Counted from the first letter of the stretch, positions 34,695 to 44,467 are shown. The stretch: DNA of 64,000 bases from Vibrio mexicanus (GCF_001012815.1 NZ_JYJP01000103.1:1-64000); one strand, 5' to 3'. Numbers and translations: made by a program. Notes: generated by a model from the letters alone, not told the origin.

Positions 34695-36140
34695 ATGTTA
34701 TCTCAAAAAAAACAAAAACAACCGGTCGTTGCTGTTGTCGGTGGCGGTGTAGCCGGAGCGACGGCAGCTTTGCACTTTGCTGAACTTGGCAATGAAGTCA
34801 TTTTGATTGAAAAGGGTGATGGTTTAGTCAGTGGTCCGCCTATTTGCCATTTGCATGCTGGGGGGAATCTTTACCGCGAAATCGACCTTCAGCAGTGTCT
34901 CGAACTGCTTGAGCAGTCAATTAATACTGTTCGCCTCTATCCCTTTACGTTAAACAAAAGGCCTACTGTTATTGCCACTCCCTACAGTGATGGTGGAGAG
35001 CCCCTTGATATAGTGCCGCGTCTTGAAACCATCAAAAAAGCGTATCAATCTCTTGTTGTTCAAGACCCAAGAAATCGTGTCATTGGCGACCCAGAAACTT
35101 ACTTTAAATTATACAGCTATGAGCAGCTGGTTGAGTTATCTCATTCGGAGCAACCAAGCAACCCAACTGGCTTAGATGATTGGGTGATTCCCTTTGCACA
35201 AAACGTCGATCTAGAAACGTTAAAGTACCCAGTTGCTGTCGTGCAGGAGTATGGCTGGAGTGTGTTCCGTTTAGCTGCGAGTGTGTCTCTGGCTCTCGAG
35301 CATCTACCAAACTGCAAAGTGAGAACGAGCACAACGCTAGACAAAGTAGAAGAAACAGAAAGCGGTTGGAAGCTCTTCACTACTGATAAAAACGGTGAGA
35401 CAGAGGTGGAACATGCGGACTACTTGGTCAATGCATGCGGGTTTGAGACCGGAACGGTCGATGATTTAGCGAAACGCCCAAGAAAACGCTTAGTAGAGTT
35501 CAAAGCCGCTTATGTGACTCAGTGGGAATCGTGTCAACAACAGTGGCCAGAAGTCATCTTCCACGGACCGCGCGGCACGCCAACAGGTATGGCCCAGTTA
35601 ACACCATACGCGGGAAATATCTTCCAGCTTCATGGTATGACGGAAGATATTACGTTGTTTAAAGATGGCCTTGTAGCTTCAAATAACGAAACATCTCAGC
35701 CACAGTTACCACATCGCCTTCAAAACAAAATCCAAAGTGGCTGGCAGCCTCAGACAATGGAGTTTAGAAGCCAAAAGGCCATTGACCACGTGAGCCAGTT
35801 TATCCCGCCGTATAAAAATGCAGTGCGTTGCGGTAAGCCCTTGTTTGGTGCTCAGCAAATTCCGGGCGACGATGAGACTTTGCGCGCAGCGGATGTCAGT
35901 TTCGAAGGTAATCGTTATGCACGGCTTGAAATTGTGAAAGGTTCATCAGCATTGCCTGCTGCTTATAAGATTTCAGAAAGGTGGAAACTTGTAAGCAGTG
36001 AGACGAATATTGGTGAGATCGAACAAGATCATCCAATATCTATGTCGCTCACACACGAGCAGGTCGAGCAAAAAGCGATTGAATTGGCGAAACAGCGTCA
36101 CTATCCGATAGAGCTGGCGATGACTGTAGGTGAAGACTAA
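34695..36140 (+). CDS. FAD-dependent oxidoreductase
   Basis: A 481-residue flavoprotein. The N-terminal Rossmann motif is VAVVGGGVAGATAALHFAELG, followed by a Glu-ended second strand (VILIEKGDG). A DAO-type fold is likely: LVNACGFETG in the middle and FEGNRYARLEIVKGSSAL near the end. No signal peptide or membrane segment is seen. Substrate and partners are unknown. The gene is alone, preceded by the DnaA-box-like cluster and followed by a shared terminator. Confidence 0.78.
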   Translation: MLSQKKQKQPVVAVVGGGVAGATAALHFAELGNEVILIEKGDGLVSGPPICHLHAGGNLYREIDLQQCLELLEQSINTVRLYPFTLNKRPTVIATPYSDGGEPLDIVPRLETIKKAYQSLVVQDPRNRVIGDPETYFKLYSYEQLVELSHSEQPSNPTGLDDWVIPFAQNVDLETLKYPVAVVQEYGWSVFRLAASVSLALEHLPNCKVRTSTTLDKVEETESGWKLFTTDKNGETEVEHADYLVNACGFETGTVDDLAKRPRKRLVEFKAAYVTQWESCQQQWPEVIFHGPRGTPTGMAQLTPYAGNIFQLHGMTEDITLFKDGLVASNNETSQPQLPHRLQNKIQSGWQPQTMEFRSQKAIDHVSQFIPPYKNAVRCGKPLFGAQQIPGDDETLRAADVSFEGNRYARLEIVKGSSALPAAYKISERWKLVSSETNIGEIEQDHPISMSLTHEQVEQKAIELAKQRHYPIELAMTVGED

Positions 36141-36175
36141 CTGTTAGTTAGTCTAGGCTAGAGTGAGTTTACACA

Positions 36176-36202
36176 GGCCCGCTTTTGAGTAAAAAGTGGG
36201 CC
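36176..36202. terminator. Bidirectional terminator
   Basis: GGCCC (36176-36180) pairs with GGGCC (36198-36202), and the stem extends through CTTTT/AAAAG with one mismatch. It lies between the convergent FAD oxidoreductase and pxpC genes. Confidence 0.65.
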
Positions 36203-36219
36203 ATTTTATAGATGTGATT

Positions 36220-37167
36220 TCAGTAACCGAAGAAGCGCGCCCATTGACTCCAAACTTCTTGTAGTCCGAGTAAGTCCCCTTTGACGAATGTGACTTGTTG
36301 TCCCGGCTTTGCTTGGGCCAAACGCGGTAAATCGATTCGAGCTACGCATCCAACTTTTGGATAGCCACCAATGGTCTGTCTATCATTGAGCAAAATAATT
36401 GGCTGACCGTCTGGTGGAATTTGAATACTGCCAAGTGCAATTCCTTCACTCTTTAAATGTAAGTCAGGACCTTGGATCGATTCTCCTTCGAGACGATAGC
36501 CCATACGGTTGCTATTTTGGCCAACTCGGAAAGTGTTGGAATAAAAACGATTCAAACTTGATTCCGAAAAGTGTTCACTTTGATAGCTTTCAATCACTCG
36601 GAGCTCTATTGGACGATTGTAGTCGGGGCGAAAACGAAAGGTCATTTCAGAGTTGAGCTGCGGGGCCTCATGATGATGGAAAAGTAGTGTGTCATCGCTC
36701 GCTAGAGGGCGTCCGTCTTTGTGGAGCCCTCCTAAAAGGTCCCTTTGTACTGTGCTCACACTCCCAAGTTGTGGTGTGAGAAAAAAACCGCCTTTTACTG
36801 CTAGGTAGCTTCTTAACCCGTTTCTAGCAAGTGAGAAAGACAACACTTGCCCGGGTTGTGCGGTAAAGCTTGACCAGTTGGTAATTGGTTCACCATCGAG
36901 CTTGGCATGGAGATCACCTCCAGCGATAGCGAGCTTGCATCTATCGTTTATACGAAAGGCGGCTTGTCCTAAAGTAATTTCAATGGTTGGGCAATTCACC
37001 GGATTGCCAAGTAGATAATTAGCCCAACTGTAGGCGTAGTCATCCACAGGCCCGCCTTGGGTTATACCAAACTGAGCGACACCAAAGCGTCCAAAGTCTT
37101 GAATCAGGCTTAAAGCCCCCGGCTTAAGTACCGTTAGCGAATGAGTCTTAGTCTTAGTATTAGCCAC
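36220..37167 (-). CDS. pxpC: 5-oxoprolinase subunit C (biotin-dependent carboxyltransferase-like)
   Basis: A 315-residue cytoplasmic protein of the PxpC/KipA family: GALSLIQDFGRFGVAQFGITQGGPVD at the start, then CKLAIAGGDLHA, and later GEGIALGSIQIPPDGQP-type features (seen as SEGIALGSIQIPPDGQP) followed by QTIGGYPKVG. With PxpA and PxpB it forms an ATP-dependent enzyme that opens 5-oxoproline to glutamate. It overlaps pxpB by 8 bases, and the three genes form a pxpA-B-C operon on the minus strand. Confidence 0.9.
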   Translation of the reverse strand: MANTKTKTHSLTVLKPGALSLIQDFGRFGVAQFGITQGGPVDDYAYSWANYLLGNPVNCPTIEITLGQAAFRINDRCKLAIAGGDLHAKLDGEPITNWSSFTAQPGQVLSFSLARNGLRSYLAVKGGFFLTPQLGSVSTVQRDLLGGLHKDGRPLASDDTLLFHHHEAPQLNSEMTFRFRPDYNRPIELRVIESYQSEHFSESSLNRFYSNTFRVGQNSNRMGYRLEGESIQGPDLHLKSEGIALGSIQIPPDGQPIILLNDRQTIGGYPKVGCVARIDLPRLAQAKPGQQVTFVKGDLLGLQEVWSQWARFFGY

Positions 37168-37867
37168 TAATGAACTCCCTAAAGCTGCAGCCCTTTAACT
37201 CTTGATAACGAGCCTCTTCGATCGGATAGAATTTGACTTGCCCGCCAACGCAAAATGGGGTCATCGGCATAGAGTTTGGACAATAGAGATCAATCGGGCA
37301 GTTGCCAATAATATTCCAGCCTCCGGGAGAGCGATTAGGATAGATGGCTGTTTGTGTTCCTGCTATGGCGACACTCCCTTTCGCCACCTCTAACCTTGGG
37401 GTTGGTAGCCGAGGTAGAAATAAGGTTTCAAGTACGCCTTCTTGAAAAGCAAAACCAGGGGCAAATCCAATTGCGGCCGTTTGATAGGTCGGTCGTGTAT
37501 GTTGTTCAATCACATCCTCAAGTGTCAGGCCTTTTTCGTAGTACCGCTTAAGGTCGAGCCCGACACTGTCATGGTAAAAAACAGGTAGGTTGATGACGGC
37601 CGCTTGCGTGTTATTTTCAACGTGACATTCCAACACAATATTTTCAATGCGTTGGAAAAACTCAAATATGGTTACGCGATGTGGTAAGTAGTCAATTAGA
37701 ATCGTAGAGAACGACGGCGTAATATTCATGATATACGTCCCAAGTTCAACTTGAAGCAGTTCAGCCACACGGCTTATATGTTGCGGCATCTGAATGTGAG
37801 GTTGAGGTTCAAAGCGAATGATCAAACTGCATTCTGCAATCGGCTCTAGCGAAAAGTTCGGAGTCAT
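37160..37867 (-). CDS. pxpB: 5-oxoprolinase subunit B
   Basis: A 235-residue PxpB/KipI-type protein. Typical segments are INLPVFYHDSVGLDL, TYQTAAIGFAPGFAFQEG, PRLEVAKGSVAIAGTQTAIYP and SPGGWNIIGNCP. It pairs with PxpC to form the carboxyltransferase-like half of 5-oxoprolinase. It overlaps pxpA by 4 bases and pxpC by 8, so expression is tightly coupled. Confidence 0.92.
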   Translation of the reverse strand: MTPNFSLEPIAECSLIIRFEPQPHIQMPQHISRVAELLQVELGTYIMNITPSFSTILIDYLPHRVTIFEFFQRIENIVLECHVENNTQAAVINLPVFYHDSVGLDLKRYYEKGLTLEDVIEQHTRPTYQTAAIGFAPGFAFQEGVLETLFLPRLPTPRLEVAKGSVAIAGTQTAIYPNRSPGGWNIIGNCPIDLYCPNSMPMTPFCVGGQVKFYPIEEARYQELKGCSFREFISG

Positions 37868-38605
37868 TCTTCCTCCAAAATTTCTGCGATTGATTCGATG
37901 AGCTTAATGGATTCATCATTATCGCCATGTACACACAGTGTATCGGCCTCTAGTTCAACTCGGTTACCATTTATGGATATCACTTCTTTGTGGATGTGTA
38001 TCAGCCGCACTTGCTCCAAAATCGCTTCTTCATCCGTCAACACGGCGCCTTTCATCGTTCGTGGCGCGAGAGAGCCGTCATCCATATACGCTCGGTCTGC
38101 AAATGCCTCAAACAAGAGTGGGACATCGTAGTTATCGGCAATTTCCAATAATGCTTGGTTGTCTTTCTTCGCGAGCAACATCAGTGGAATGTTAAAGCAA
38201 GAGACCGCATCCACGACAGCTTCAAAAATCTGCTCATCTTTAAGCATGTCATTGTAAAGAGCGCCATGAGGCTTAACGTATTGAACCTGTGTGCCTCTGC
38301 TTCGGCATAAGCTTCAAGTGCCCAATTTGATAGATGATTAAATCTGTTAGCTGACAGGGGTCAATAGTCATTGAGCGCCGACCAAACCCTTGGAGATCGG
38401 GATAGCTGGGATGAGCACCGATCGCAACGTTATGAGCGTTAGCCAATTCAATAGTCCGGCTCATGACACTAGGATCGGAAGCATGAAATCCACAGGCAAT
38501 ATTGGCCATGTCAATGTGGGGCATGACCTTATCATCTTGGCCCATAACCCAGGTTCCAAAGCTCTCGCCCATGTCGCAGTTCAAGCGGATTGATCGTTTA
38601 TTCAT
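37864..38605 (-). CDS. pxpA: 5-oxoprolinase subunit A (LamB/YcsF), doubly frameshifted as read
   Basis: The N-terminal half (from 38605) has [23 protein letters not shown] and [15 protein letters not shown]. The C-terminal half (from about 38247) has [23 protein letters not shown] and CVHGDN. Two restored bases, one G in each of the runs at 38321-38323 and 38294-38295 (C on the plus strand), rejoin them through [13 protein letters not shown] to a protein of about 247 residues, normal for PxpA. It is the first gene of the pxpABC operon and is divergent from the TonB receptor gene. Confidence 0.88.
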
Positions 38606-38774
38606 TGTTGTCTTAGCTTAATTTTGTCTTAATAAACGATGTTATAAATTGTGTCTATAAACAGTGATCAAATTCAAGTTTAGTAACTAATCGAGTTAAA
38701 AATACGTTGTGCTATATACTCTTGATAGATTAATCATGGAATACTAGTCACATATTCGACACACGTAACATTGA

Positions 38775-40801
38775 ATGAATAAGTTAGTTAAAAGCGCTTT
38801 CCCACTAATCGCCGTATCTTACGGTACTTGTTTGCTAGCAAACGACTCCCTCGATGAATTGATGGATCTGAGCATCGAAGAGTTGTCATTGCTTAGTGTC
38901 GAAATGAAAACCGCATCAAAAGCCTCACAGAAACTAACGGATATTCCTGCTGCCGTATATGTTCTAGATTCTGACCGCATCAATCGTAGCGGTGCCAGAA
39001 CTATTGCCGAAGCCTTGGCGCTGGTTCCGGGCTTGAATGTCACAAAATTTAGTGAACACGAATCAATAGTCTCGGCTCGTGGATTTCATGACGGTCTTTA
39101 CAACAAAATGCTGGTCTTGATGGATGGACGAAGCTTGTTCAGCCCGGTTTATGGCGGCGTGTATTGGTCGGATATTGATTACATTTTGCAAGACATAGAC
39201 CGCATAGAAGTATTGAGAGGGCCGGGTGGTTCCGTCTGGGGTGGCAATGCCGTTAACGGTGTTATCAACATCATCACAAAGTCTGCGTATGACACTTTGG
39301 GCACTTACGCACAAGGAACATTCGCAGGATCGGGTAATTACAATGCGAGCTTTAGACATGGTTTGCAGTTTAATCAAGACATTGCGGCTCGGGCTTATTA
39401 CAAACAGGTTAAGAATGACGTCTACTCCAATAACTCGGATGTCATGATAACGAAGCGTTCAGCTGGCTTAGTATTTGAAAACCAACAAAGTGATCGTAAT
39501 TGGGTGTTTAGGCTTGGGGGGAGACGAGTGAGTTTAACCAACCGGGGCTTATGGTCCATTATGATGATTTCGGAGAGCTCTCTAGTCTTTCTCCTCAGCA
39601 GTATAAAATAGAAAGTCACGCTTCTTATGTCCAATTTTTAGTCGAACAATCAATAAGCGAGCGCACAACAAGCAGCTATGGCGTGTGGGCTGCCTCCAAC
39701 AATGAAGACGCCTTAGACTCTCCAGGCGACTACAAAACGATAGATCTCGATGCCACTTACGTTACTCAGCTCAGTGACAATCATAGGTTGAATTACGGCA
39801 TGGGTTATCGATTGATCGAAGTTTCATACTCTCAGCATATCGATGACATCGACTTCTTTAATTTACCTTTCTACGTGCGGGCAGCGACGACAGATAGGGA
39901 AGTTGACTCTTTGATCAACCTCTTTGGGCAATCGGACTACTATTGGACAGAACAATTCCATACTGTATTCGGCATTAAGGCGGAGTACTTTGAACATAAA
40001 AATACTTTTGAATTACAACCTCAATTGAGAGGCTTGTACTCGTTAGATACACACCATTCAATATGGGCAGGTATAGGTCGGGCAGTGACTTCTCCCTCGT
40101 ATGCCGATTCCTCAACCATCTATATTCAAAATTATCTGACAAGCCCGAATAGTGCTATGGCGGTTGCAAGCCGCTCAGTGGAGGATCTTGATGTAGAAAG
40201 TGCGATAACAACGGAGATTGGCTATCGTTATCAAGGGAGTAACTTTGATGTTGATACCACTGTATTTATGACTAAGCACGATAATGTTAAAGGCTTGGGT
40301 CCTAACTGGTTTGATAGTCGATATCCTCATGTTGTAGGAGTCAATTATATTGATACCTATAAAGTCGATACCTATGGATTGGAACTTGCGACTCAGTATG
40401 TTTTGTCGTCAAACTATCAAGTTTTCGCAAATTACACCTATCTTTCGGCTGAACACAGTTGGGATGGGGTCAGTAACACTTCAATAGATGAAAGCAACTG
40501 GTACTCAATTGACCACCAGCATCTCGCGACGATTCAAAGCCTATGGCAAATAAATGCTCAATGGCAGTTAGATGTTATTGCTAAAGGCCAAATAACGGAG
40601 TACGGAGGTCTATATGGGAAAATTCCGAATTTCGTAACCTTCGACACACGCTTAGCTTGGCAAAAGCATCCTCATGCGCCTATGTTTGAAGCGGTTGTCC
40701 AAAACCTCTTTGATGAAGACTATTCAGCCGATTGGCGGCAAACTCGAACAGGTCAGAGTAATGATCAAATTGCGTACCTGAGGGTCTCTCATGACTTTTA
40801 G
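38775..40801 (+). CDS. TonB-dependent outer-membrane receptor, frameshifted as read
   Basis: A receptor of about 675 residues. After a signal peptide (about 1-22) there is a plug domain (about 50-170) with DIPAAVYVLDSDRI, LVPGLNV, VYWSDIDYILQDIDRIEVLRGPGG and NAVNGVINIITK. The beta-barrel follows and ends in an aromatic C-terminus (VSHDF). As read, the frame breaks at the run of six G at 39516-39521; a seventh G gives GGETSEFNQPGLMVHYDD and one continuous protein. Its 3' end overlaps the YfiR gene by 11 bases, and a diguanylate cyclase gene follows. The ligand is not evident; no transport operon accompanies it, so a sensing role is inferred. Confidence 0.87.
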
Positions 40802-41291
40802 GTTGATTGTCCTGACTGCAATATCATTTCTCTTTCCTATCACTGCTATGAGTGCACAAACTTACACGTCAGAGCAGATTAAAGCGGTCTATCTTTTTCG
40901 CATTGCAAATTTCGTCCATTGGGAAGATGAACATTTGATGCAGCAGATCCGATTTTGTGTCCCAGACGATGGAAGAGTTAGGCAGACGTTAAAAGAGATT
41001 ATAGAGAACAAAACGATCCGACAGTTACCCCTAGTACTCGCGGAAAAGTCCTCTTTCGAATGCGATATCGTCTATATCTCAACGCCTAACAGCCTAAAAA
41101 GATTGCAAAACGTCCCTAGGGAGCTCGTAACCGTGGGTGATGTACCCAATTTCACTCGATACGGTGGTGCTATCGAACTCGTTACAATAAAAAAACAGAT
41201 CAAACCAAAAGTTAGGACCTCAAATATCGGAAGTTATCGGCTTTCTGCCAACTTGATGCGAGTTTCAATCATTGAGGAGGAGCCGCAATGA
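40791..41291 (+). CDS. YfiR family periplasmic protein
   Basis: A 166-residue protein with signal peptide (about 1-23, ending MSA). The body is the YfiR/DUF4154 fold: YTSEQIKAVYLFRIANFVHW, RFCVPDDGRV, DIVYIS, TVGDVPNFTRYGGAIELV and the closing RLSANLMRVS. In the known YfiBNR system YfiR sits in the periplasm and represses the diguanylate cyclase YfiN. Here it lies between a TonB-dependent receptor and a membrane cyclase, overlapping both genes (11 and 4 bases), which argues for the same repressor role. Confidence 0.9.
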   Translation: MTFRLIVLTAISFLFPITAMSAQTYTSEQIKAVYLFRIANFVHWEDEHLMQQIRFCVPDDGRVRQTLKEIIENKTIRQLPLVLAEKSSFECDIVYISTPNSLKRLQNVPRELVTVGDVPNFTRYGGAIELVTIKKQIKPKVRTSNIGSYRLSANLMRVSIIEEEPQ

Positions 41292-43279
41292 GTTTGTTCA
41301 AGCGTGCCTCTTTGAGGACGAAATTGATCCTTCCAATCATATTTTTTACGGGCCTGATTTTTGTTGTCTCGCAGGTGTATAGCTTCAGTCGAGCTTACGA
41401 AGCACAGAAAGCCCATGTCATTGAACGAGTCACTGCTCTTGCAAGCGGTGTCGCGTTTAACTTACAAGGCGCGATTCTGTTCCACGATGCCTATGCTGCC
41501 TCACAAGTGATGGATGCGTTTTCTGCTGATGATGAGATTGTACGTGCGAACTTGGTCACCGCAGATGGTGCAGAGTTCTCTCAGTACAGAGCGAGTTTAA
41601 CTCGGCTACCGAATCTATCGGCTAGTCAACAAAATGAACTCGAAGAGAAATCATTCATTTTTGGTGATGCTTACATTTTTCTTAAAGTCCCAGTAACCAT
41701 TGAAGGTGAAACCATTGCCCACCTCAACCTCACGGTAGGCAAGGGGAGTTTCGATGACATCTATCTAGACTCGGTCGATAACGCCATTTTGTATTTAGTG
41801 CTACTGACTTTGTCGTCGACGGTTTTATATATGGCGGTACAACGCTTCATTATCAAACCTGTCTACGCTTTGAATCGCGCGACTCAAAATGTCATTGAAC
41901 GTAAAGGTCAGCAAACCAAGATACCTCTAGAGGCGAAGGACGAAATTGGCGACCTTGTTTCGGCGTTCAACATTATGCTTGAGAGAATCGCTCAACGGGA
42001 TACACAAGTGGCTTTTACACTTGATAAGTTAGAGCAGGAAAAGTTTTTTGCCAATGAGGTTATCGAGGCCGTTCAACACGCGCTCTTAGTGGTGAATGAA
42101 CGAGGCATTGTGGAACACTTTAACGCGTCAACGACACAAGTGTTTAAATGCACTCATCAATACCTACAAGGGATACGACTACTTGATTTAATAAAGTCAG
42201 AAGAAAATGCATTTTTATCTTCAGCCATAACATTAGGACGAGAATTCGACGATAAGCTACTTCGTGTTAACGATGTTTTTGGCAAAAATCAGCTGATTCG
42301 AGTGAGCTGCCGTAAGTTAACAAAACAGAACTTATATCTGTTTGCGGTTTTAGATGTAACGGAAGCTGAGCAGGCTCGGAATAGACAAAGACTTGCAGCT
42401 AGCGTGTTTGAAAGTAGCCAAGATGGGTTGCTCGTTATTAACTGCGACGGCGAAATCAGCATCGCAAATCCTGCAGTCACTCGCTTGTTAGGTTATGAAC
42501 AAGAGCTGCTAATTGAAAAGCGCCCGGAAGACATTTTTCAATGGAAACAATTTGGCGCGATGATGGCGGATATTCAAGAGGCTGTTTCCAATTTTGGTCA
42601 CTGGCAAGGAGAAGTTTGGGAACACCATAAAGATGGCCACTCAGTCCCGATTTTTGCTCGTGTAAGCCGGCTATTAAATATTGAAAAGGAAGGCTCTTAC
42701 GACTGGGTATTTATCTTATCTGACTTGTCGAATTTGAAAGAGATGGAGCGACTCGAGTACTTAGCTCATCATGACTCTTTGACAGGATTGGCCAATCGTT
42801 CTCATTTAAACCGAGAACTGGAAAAATTAATAGGACGCCAGGCGAACCATTTCCATCCATTTGCACTGTTATATTTAGATTTAGACGGCTTTAAACAGGT
42901 CAATGATAACTATGGCCACGATGCGGGTGATGAAGTGTTAAAGCAGGTAGCAGACCGCCTGTTATCGAAAACGCTGGCCGGCGACACGGTAGCACGTCTA
43001 TCAGGGGACGAATTTGTTGTCATCGTTCATTCATCTGATGTTGATACGGTTACCATTCTTGCAGAAGAAATGGTGAGCGTTCTCTCCAATCCAATTGTTT
43101 ATCGCGGTCGTGAAATGAAAGTCGGCGTGAGTATTGGCGTGTTCCACGTCGCCCATTCGGGTTACTCCATCGACACGATCATGAAAACGGCTGATACAGC
43201 AATGTATCAGGCCAAAACGGAAGGTAAGGGACGCTTTGTTGTTGAAGTGAGTAATGGTTTGCATCGTTTGAATAGCTAA
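41288..43279 (+). CDS. Membrane diguanylate cyclase (YfiN-like sensor with PAS domains)
   Basis: A 663-residue inner-membrane sensor. It has one helix at about 12-35, a periplasmic CHASE8-like sensor (about 36-155), a second helix (about 160-185) and a HAMP domain. Two PAS-like domains (about 255-360 and 375-490) precede the C-terminal GGDEF domain (about 495-650). The active site reads RLSGDEFVV, intact as SGDEF. The upstream inhibitory site reads LAGD instead of R-x-x-D, so product inhibition is probably lost. It overlaps the YfiR gene by 4 bases. The predicted role is making c-di-GMP when YfiR inhibition is relieved. Confidence 0.92.
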   Translation: MSLFKRASLRTKLILPIIFFTGLIFVVSQVYSFSRAYEAQKAHVIERVTALASGVAFNLQGAILFHDAYAASQVMDAFSADDEIVRANLVTADGAEFSQYRASLTRLPNLSASQQNELEEKSFIFGDAYIFLKVPVTIEGETIAHLNLTVGKGSFDDIYLDSVDNAILYLVLLTLSSTVLYMAVQRFIIKPVYALNRATQNVIERKGQQTKIPLEAKDEIGDLVSAFNIMLERIAQRDTQVAFTLDKLEQEKFFANEVIEAVQHALLVVNERGIVEHFNASTTQVFKCTHQYLQGIRLLDLIKSEENAFLSSAITLGREFDDKLLRVNDVFGKNQLIRVSCRKLTKQNLYLFAVLDVTEAEQARNRQRLAASVFESSQDGLLVINCDGEISIANPAVTRLLGYEQELLIEKRPEDIFQWKQFGAMMADIQEAVSNFGHWQGEVWEHHKDGHSVPIFARVSRLLNIEKEGSYDWVFILSDLSNLKEMERLEYLAHHDSLTGLANRSHLNRELEKLIGRQANHFHPFALLYLDLDGFKQVNDNYGHDAGDEVLKQVADRLLSKTLAGDTVARLSGDEFVVIVHSSDVDTVTILAEEMVSVLSNPIVYRGREMKVGVSIGVFHVAHSGYSIDTIMKTADTAMYQAKTEGKGRFVVEVSNGLHRLNS

Positions 43280-43328
43280 CGCTGTTCTAGTGGATGCTTT
43301 ACCATGACTTAATGGAACAAGTATTCCG

Positions 43329-43646
43329 ATGAAGAACATTTTAGTGACAGGTGGCGCTGGTATATAGGAAGTCACACTTGTATCAGGCTTATCGAAGCGG
43401 GATTTAAGCCGGTAATATTTGATAACTTAAGTAACAGTAAACGTTCTGTCTTAACAAGAGTAGAGAAAGTTACTGGGATTATTCCTGCTTTGACCTCGCC
43501 GTGCTGGAGATATTGCTGAGTATTGGGCCGACGCATCAAAGGCACGTCATGAGCTCGAGTGGTTTACCAAACGTACGCTGGCAGAAATGGCTGCAGACAG
43601 TTGGCGTTGGCAATCAAATAATCCGAACGGTTACCCTGAAGATTAG
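43329..43646 (+). pseudogene. galE (UDP-glucose 4-epimerase) remnant
   Basis: The N-terminal 55 or so residues of GalE are readable (MKNILVTGGAG, then YIGSHTCIRLIEAGFKP and FDNLSNSKRSVL). A one-base loss near 43361 brings in an early stop. The next 230 or so residues are missing. After 43500 the extreme C-terminus reappears in another frame (RRAGDIAEYWADASKA, then NNPNGYPED and a stop at 43646). This is a deletion remnant, not an active epimerase. It lies between the diguanylate cyclase gene and the nap operon and ends just before a strong terminator. Confidence 0.85.
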
Positions 43647-43661
43647 TTTTGCTGAATAAGG

Positions 43662-43688
43662 AAAAGCCACGCATTTGCGTGGCTTTTT
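43662..43688. terminator. Bidirectional terminator
   Basis: AAAAGCCACGC and GCGTGGCTTTT form a perfect 11-bp stem with a 4-base loop and a T tail. It ends the galE remnant and the minus-strand nap operon. Confidence 0.92.
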
Positions 43689-43710
43689 AGTTCTACTTGG
43701 TTGATGCCAG

Positions 43711-43851
43711 TTAGGACTCAATATCTTTGTCTTTGCCTAAAGAAAGAATCCAAATCGATATTGCTGCGACGACGGCAAAACCAGAAAGAATGATGAAGGG
43801 CATCGCTCCATATCCGAGAATGTGCCAAATTACAGATTCTAATGTACTCAT
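43711..43851 (-). CDS. Short nap-associated membrane protein (TIGR02808-type)
   Basis: A 46-residue protein: a short N-terminal helix region (STLESVIWHILGYG), one transmembrane segment (PFIILSGFAVVAAISIWIL) and a charged tail (GKDKDIES). It starts 14 bases after napC and is the last gene of the nap operon. It fits the very short membrane protein family TIGR02808 found next to periplasmic nitrate reductase genes in vibrios and relatives. Function is unknown; it may help assemble or anchor the electron-transfer chain. Confidence 0.78.
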   Translation of the reverse strand: MSTLESVIWHILGYGAMPFIILSGFAVVAAISIWILSLGKDKDIES

Positions 43852-43864
43852 GATTCGATTCCTT

Positions 43865-44437
43865 CTACCAACCTTCTACGCCATGCATATCTGGAAGTTT
43901 GTGCGCGATACCTTTGTGACAATCTACACATGTTTTATCGCCAGACGCTAGGGCAGTTGAGTGTTGTTTTACGCTACGTGGACTTTGTTCAGAGAAGTCC
44001 ATGTAATCAAACTGGTGACAGTTACGACATTCTAGAGAATCATTAGCCTTCAGACGCTGCCACTCACGGTTTGCTAGGTAACCACGTTTGGCTTCGAACT
44101 TCTCTTGAGTGTTGATGGTCCCCATAAAGTGTGCCACCAACTCTTTAGATGCTTGAACCTTGCGAACAATTTTATCTGTCCACTCATGAGGAACGTGACA
44201 ATCTGAACAGATGGCACGAACACCCGAGCGGTTAGAGTAGTGAATTGTCTCTTGAATTTCCGCTACGATTGGAGCGTGACAACCTGAACAGAATTCTTCT
44301 GTGTTGGTTGCCTCCATGCCAGTGTTGAACGCGCCCCAGAATAGAAGACCACCAGCGAAACCCATAAACAGTACCACGCCTACCGCGGCCTTACTTGGGC
44401 TTGCTAGTCTCTTCCAAAACGCTTTTAGTAATTTCAT
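43865..44437 (-). CDS. napC: Tetrahaem cytochrome c NapC
   Basis: A 190-residue NapC/NirT-family protein. One N-terminal helix (about 18-38) anchors it on the periplasmic face. Four haem-binding motifs are visible: CSGCH, CSDCH, CRNCH and CVDCH. It takes electrons from the quinol pool and passes them to NapB and NapA. It follows napB by 30 bases. No napGH genes are present, so NapC is the expected quinol oxidase of this operon. Confidence 0.95.
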   Translation of the reverse strand: MKLLKAFWKRLASPSKAAVGVVLFMGFAGGLLFWGAFNTGMEATNTEEFCSGCHAPIVAEIQETIHYSNRSGVRAICSDCHVPHEWTDKIVRKVQASKELVAHFMGTINTQEKFEAKRGYLANREWQRLKANDSLECRNCHQFDYMDFSEQSPRSVKQHSTALASGDKTCVDCHKGIAHKLPDMHGVEGW

Positions 44438-44467
44438 ATAATAGCCTCGCTTTCTATCTGGCTACAA

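Noticed and set aside
38775..40801. TonB receptor as a true pseudogene
   Set aside because: A single extra G in a run of six restores an ordinary full-length receptor, and downstream genes remain intact and overlapping.
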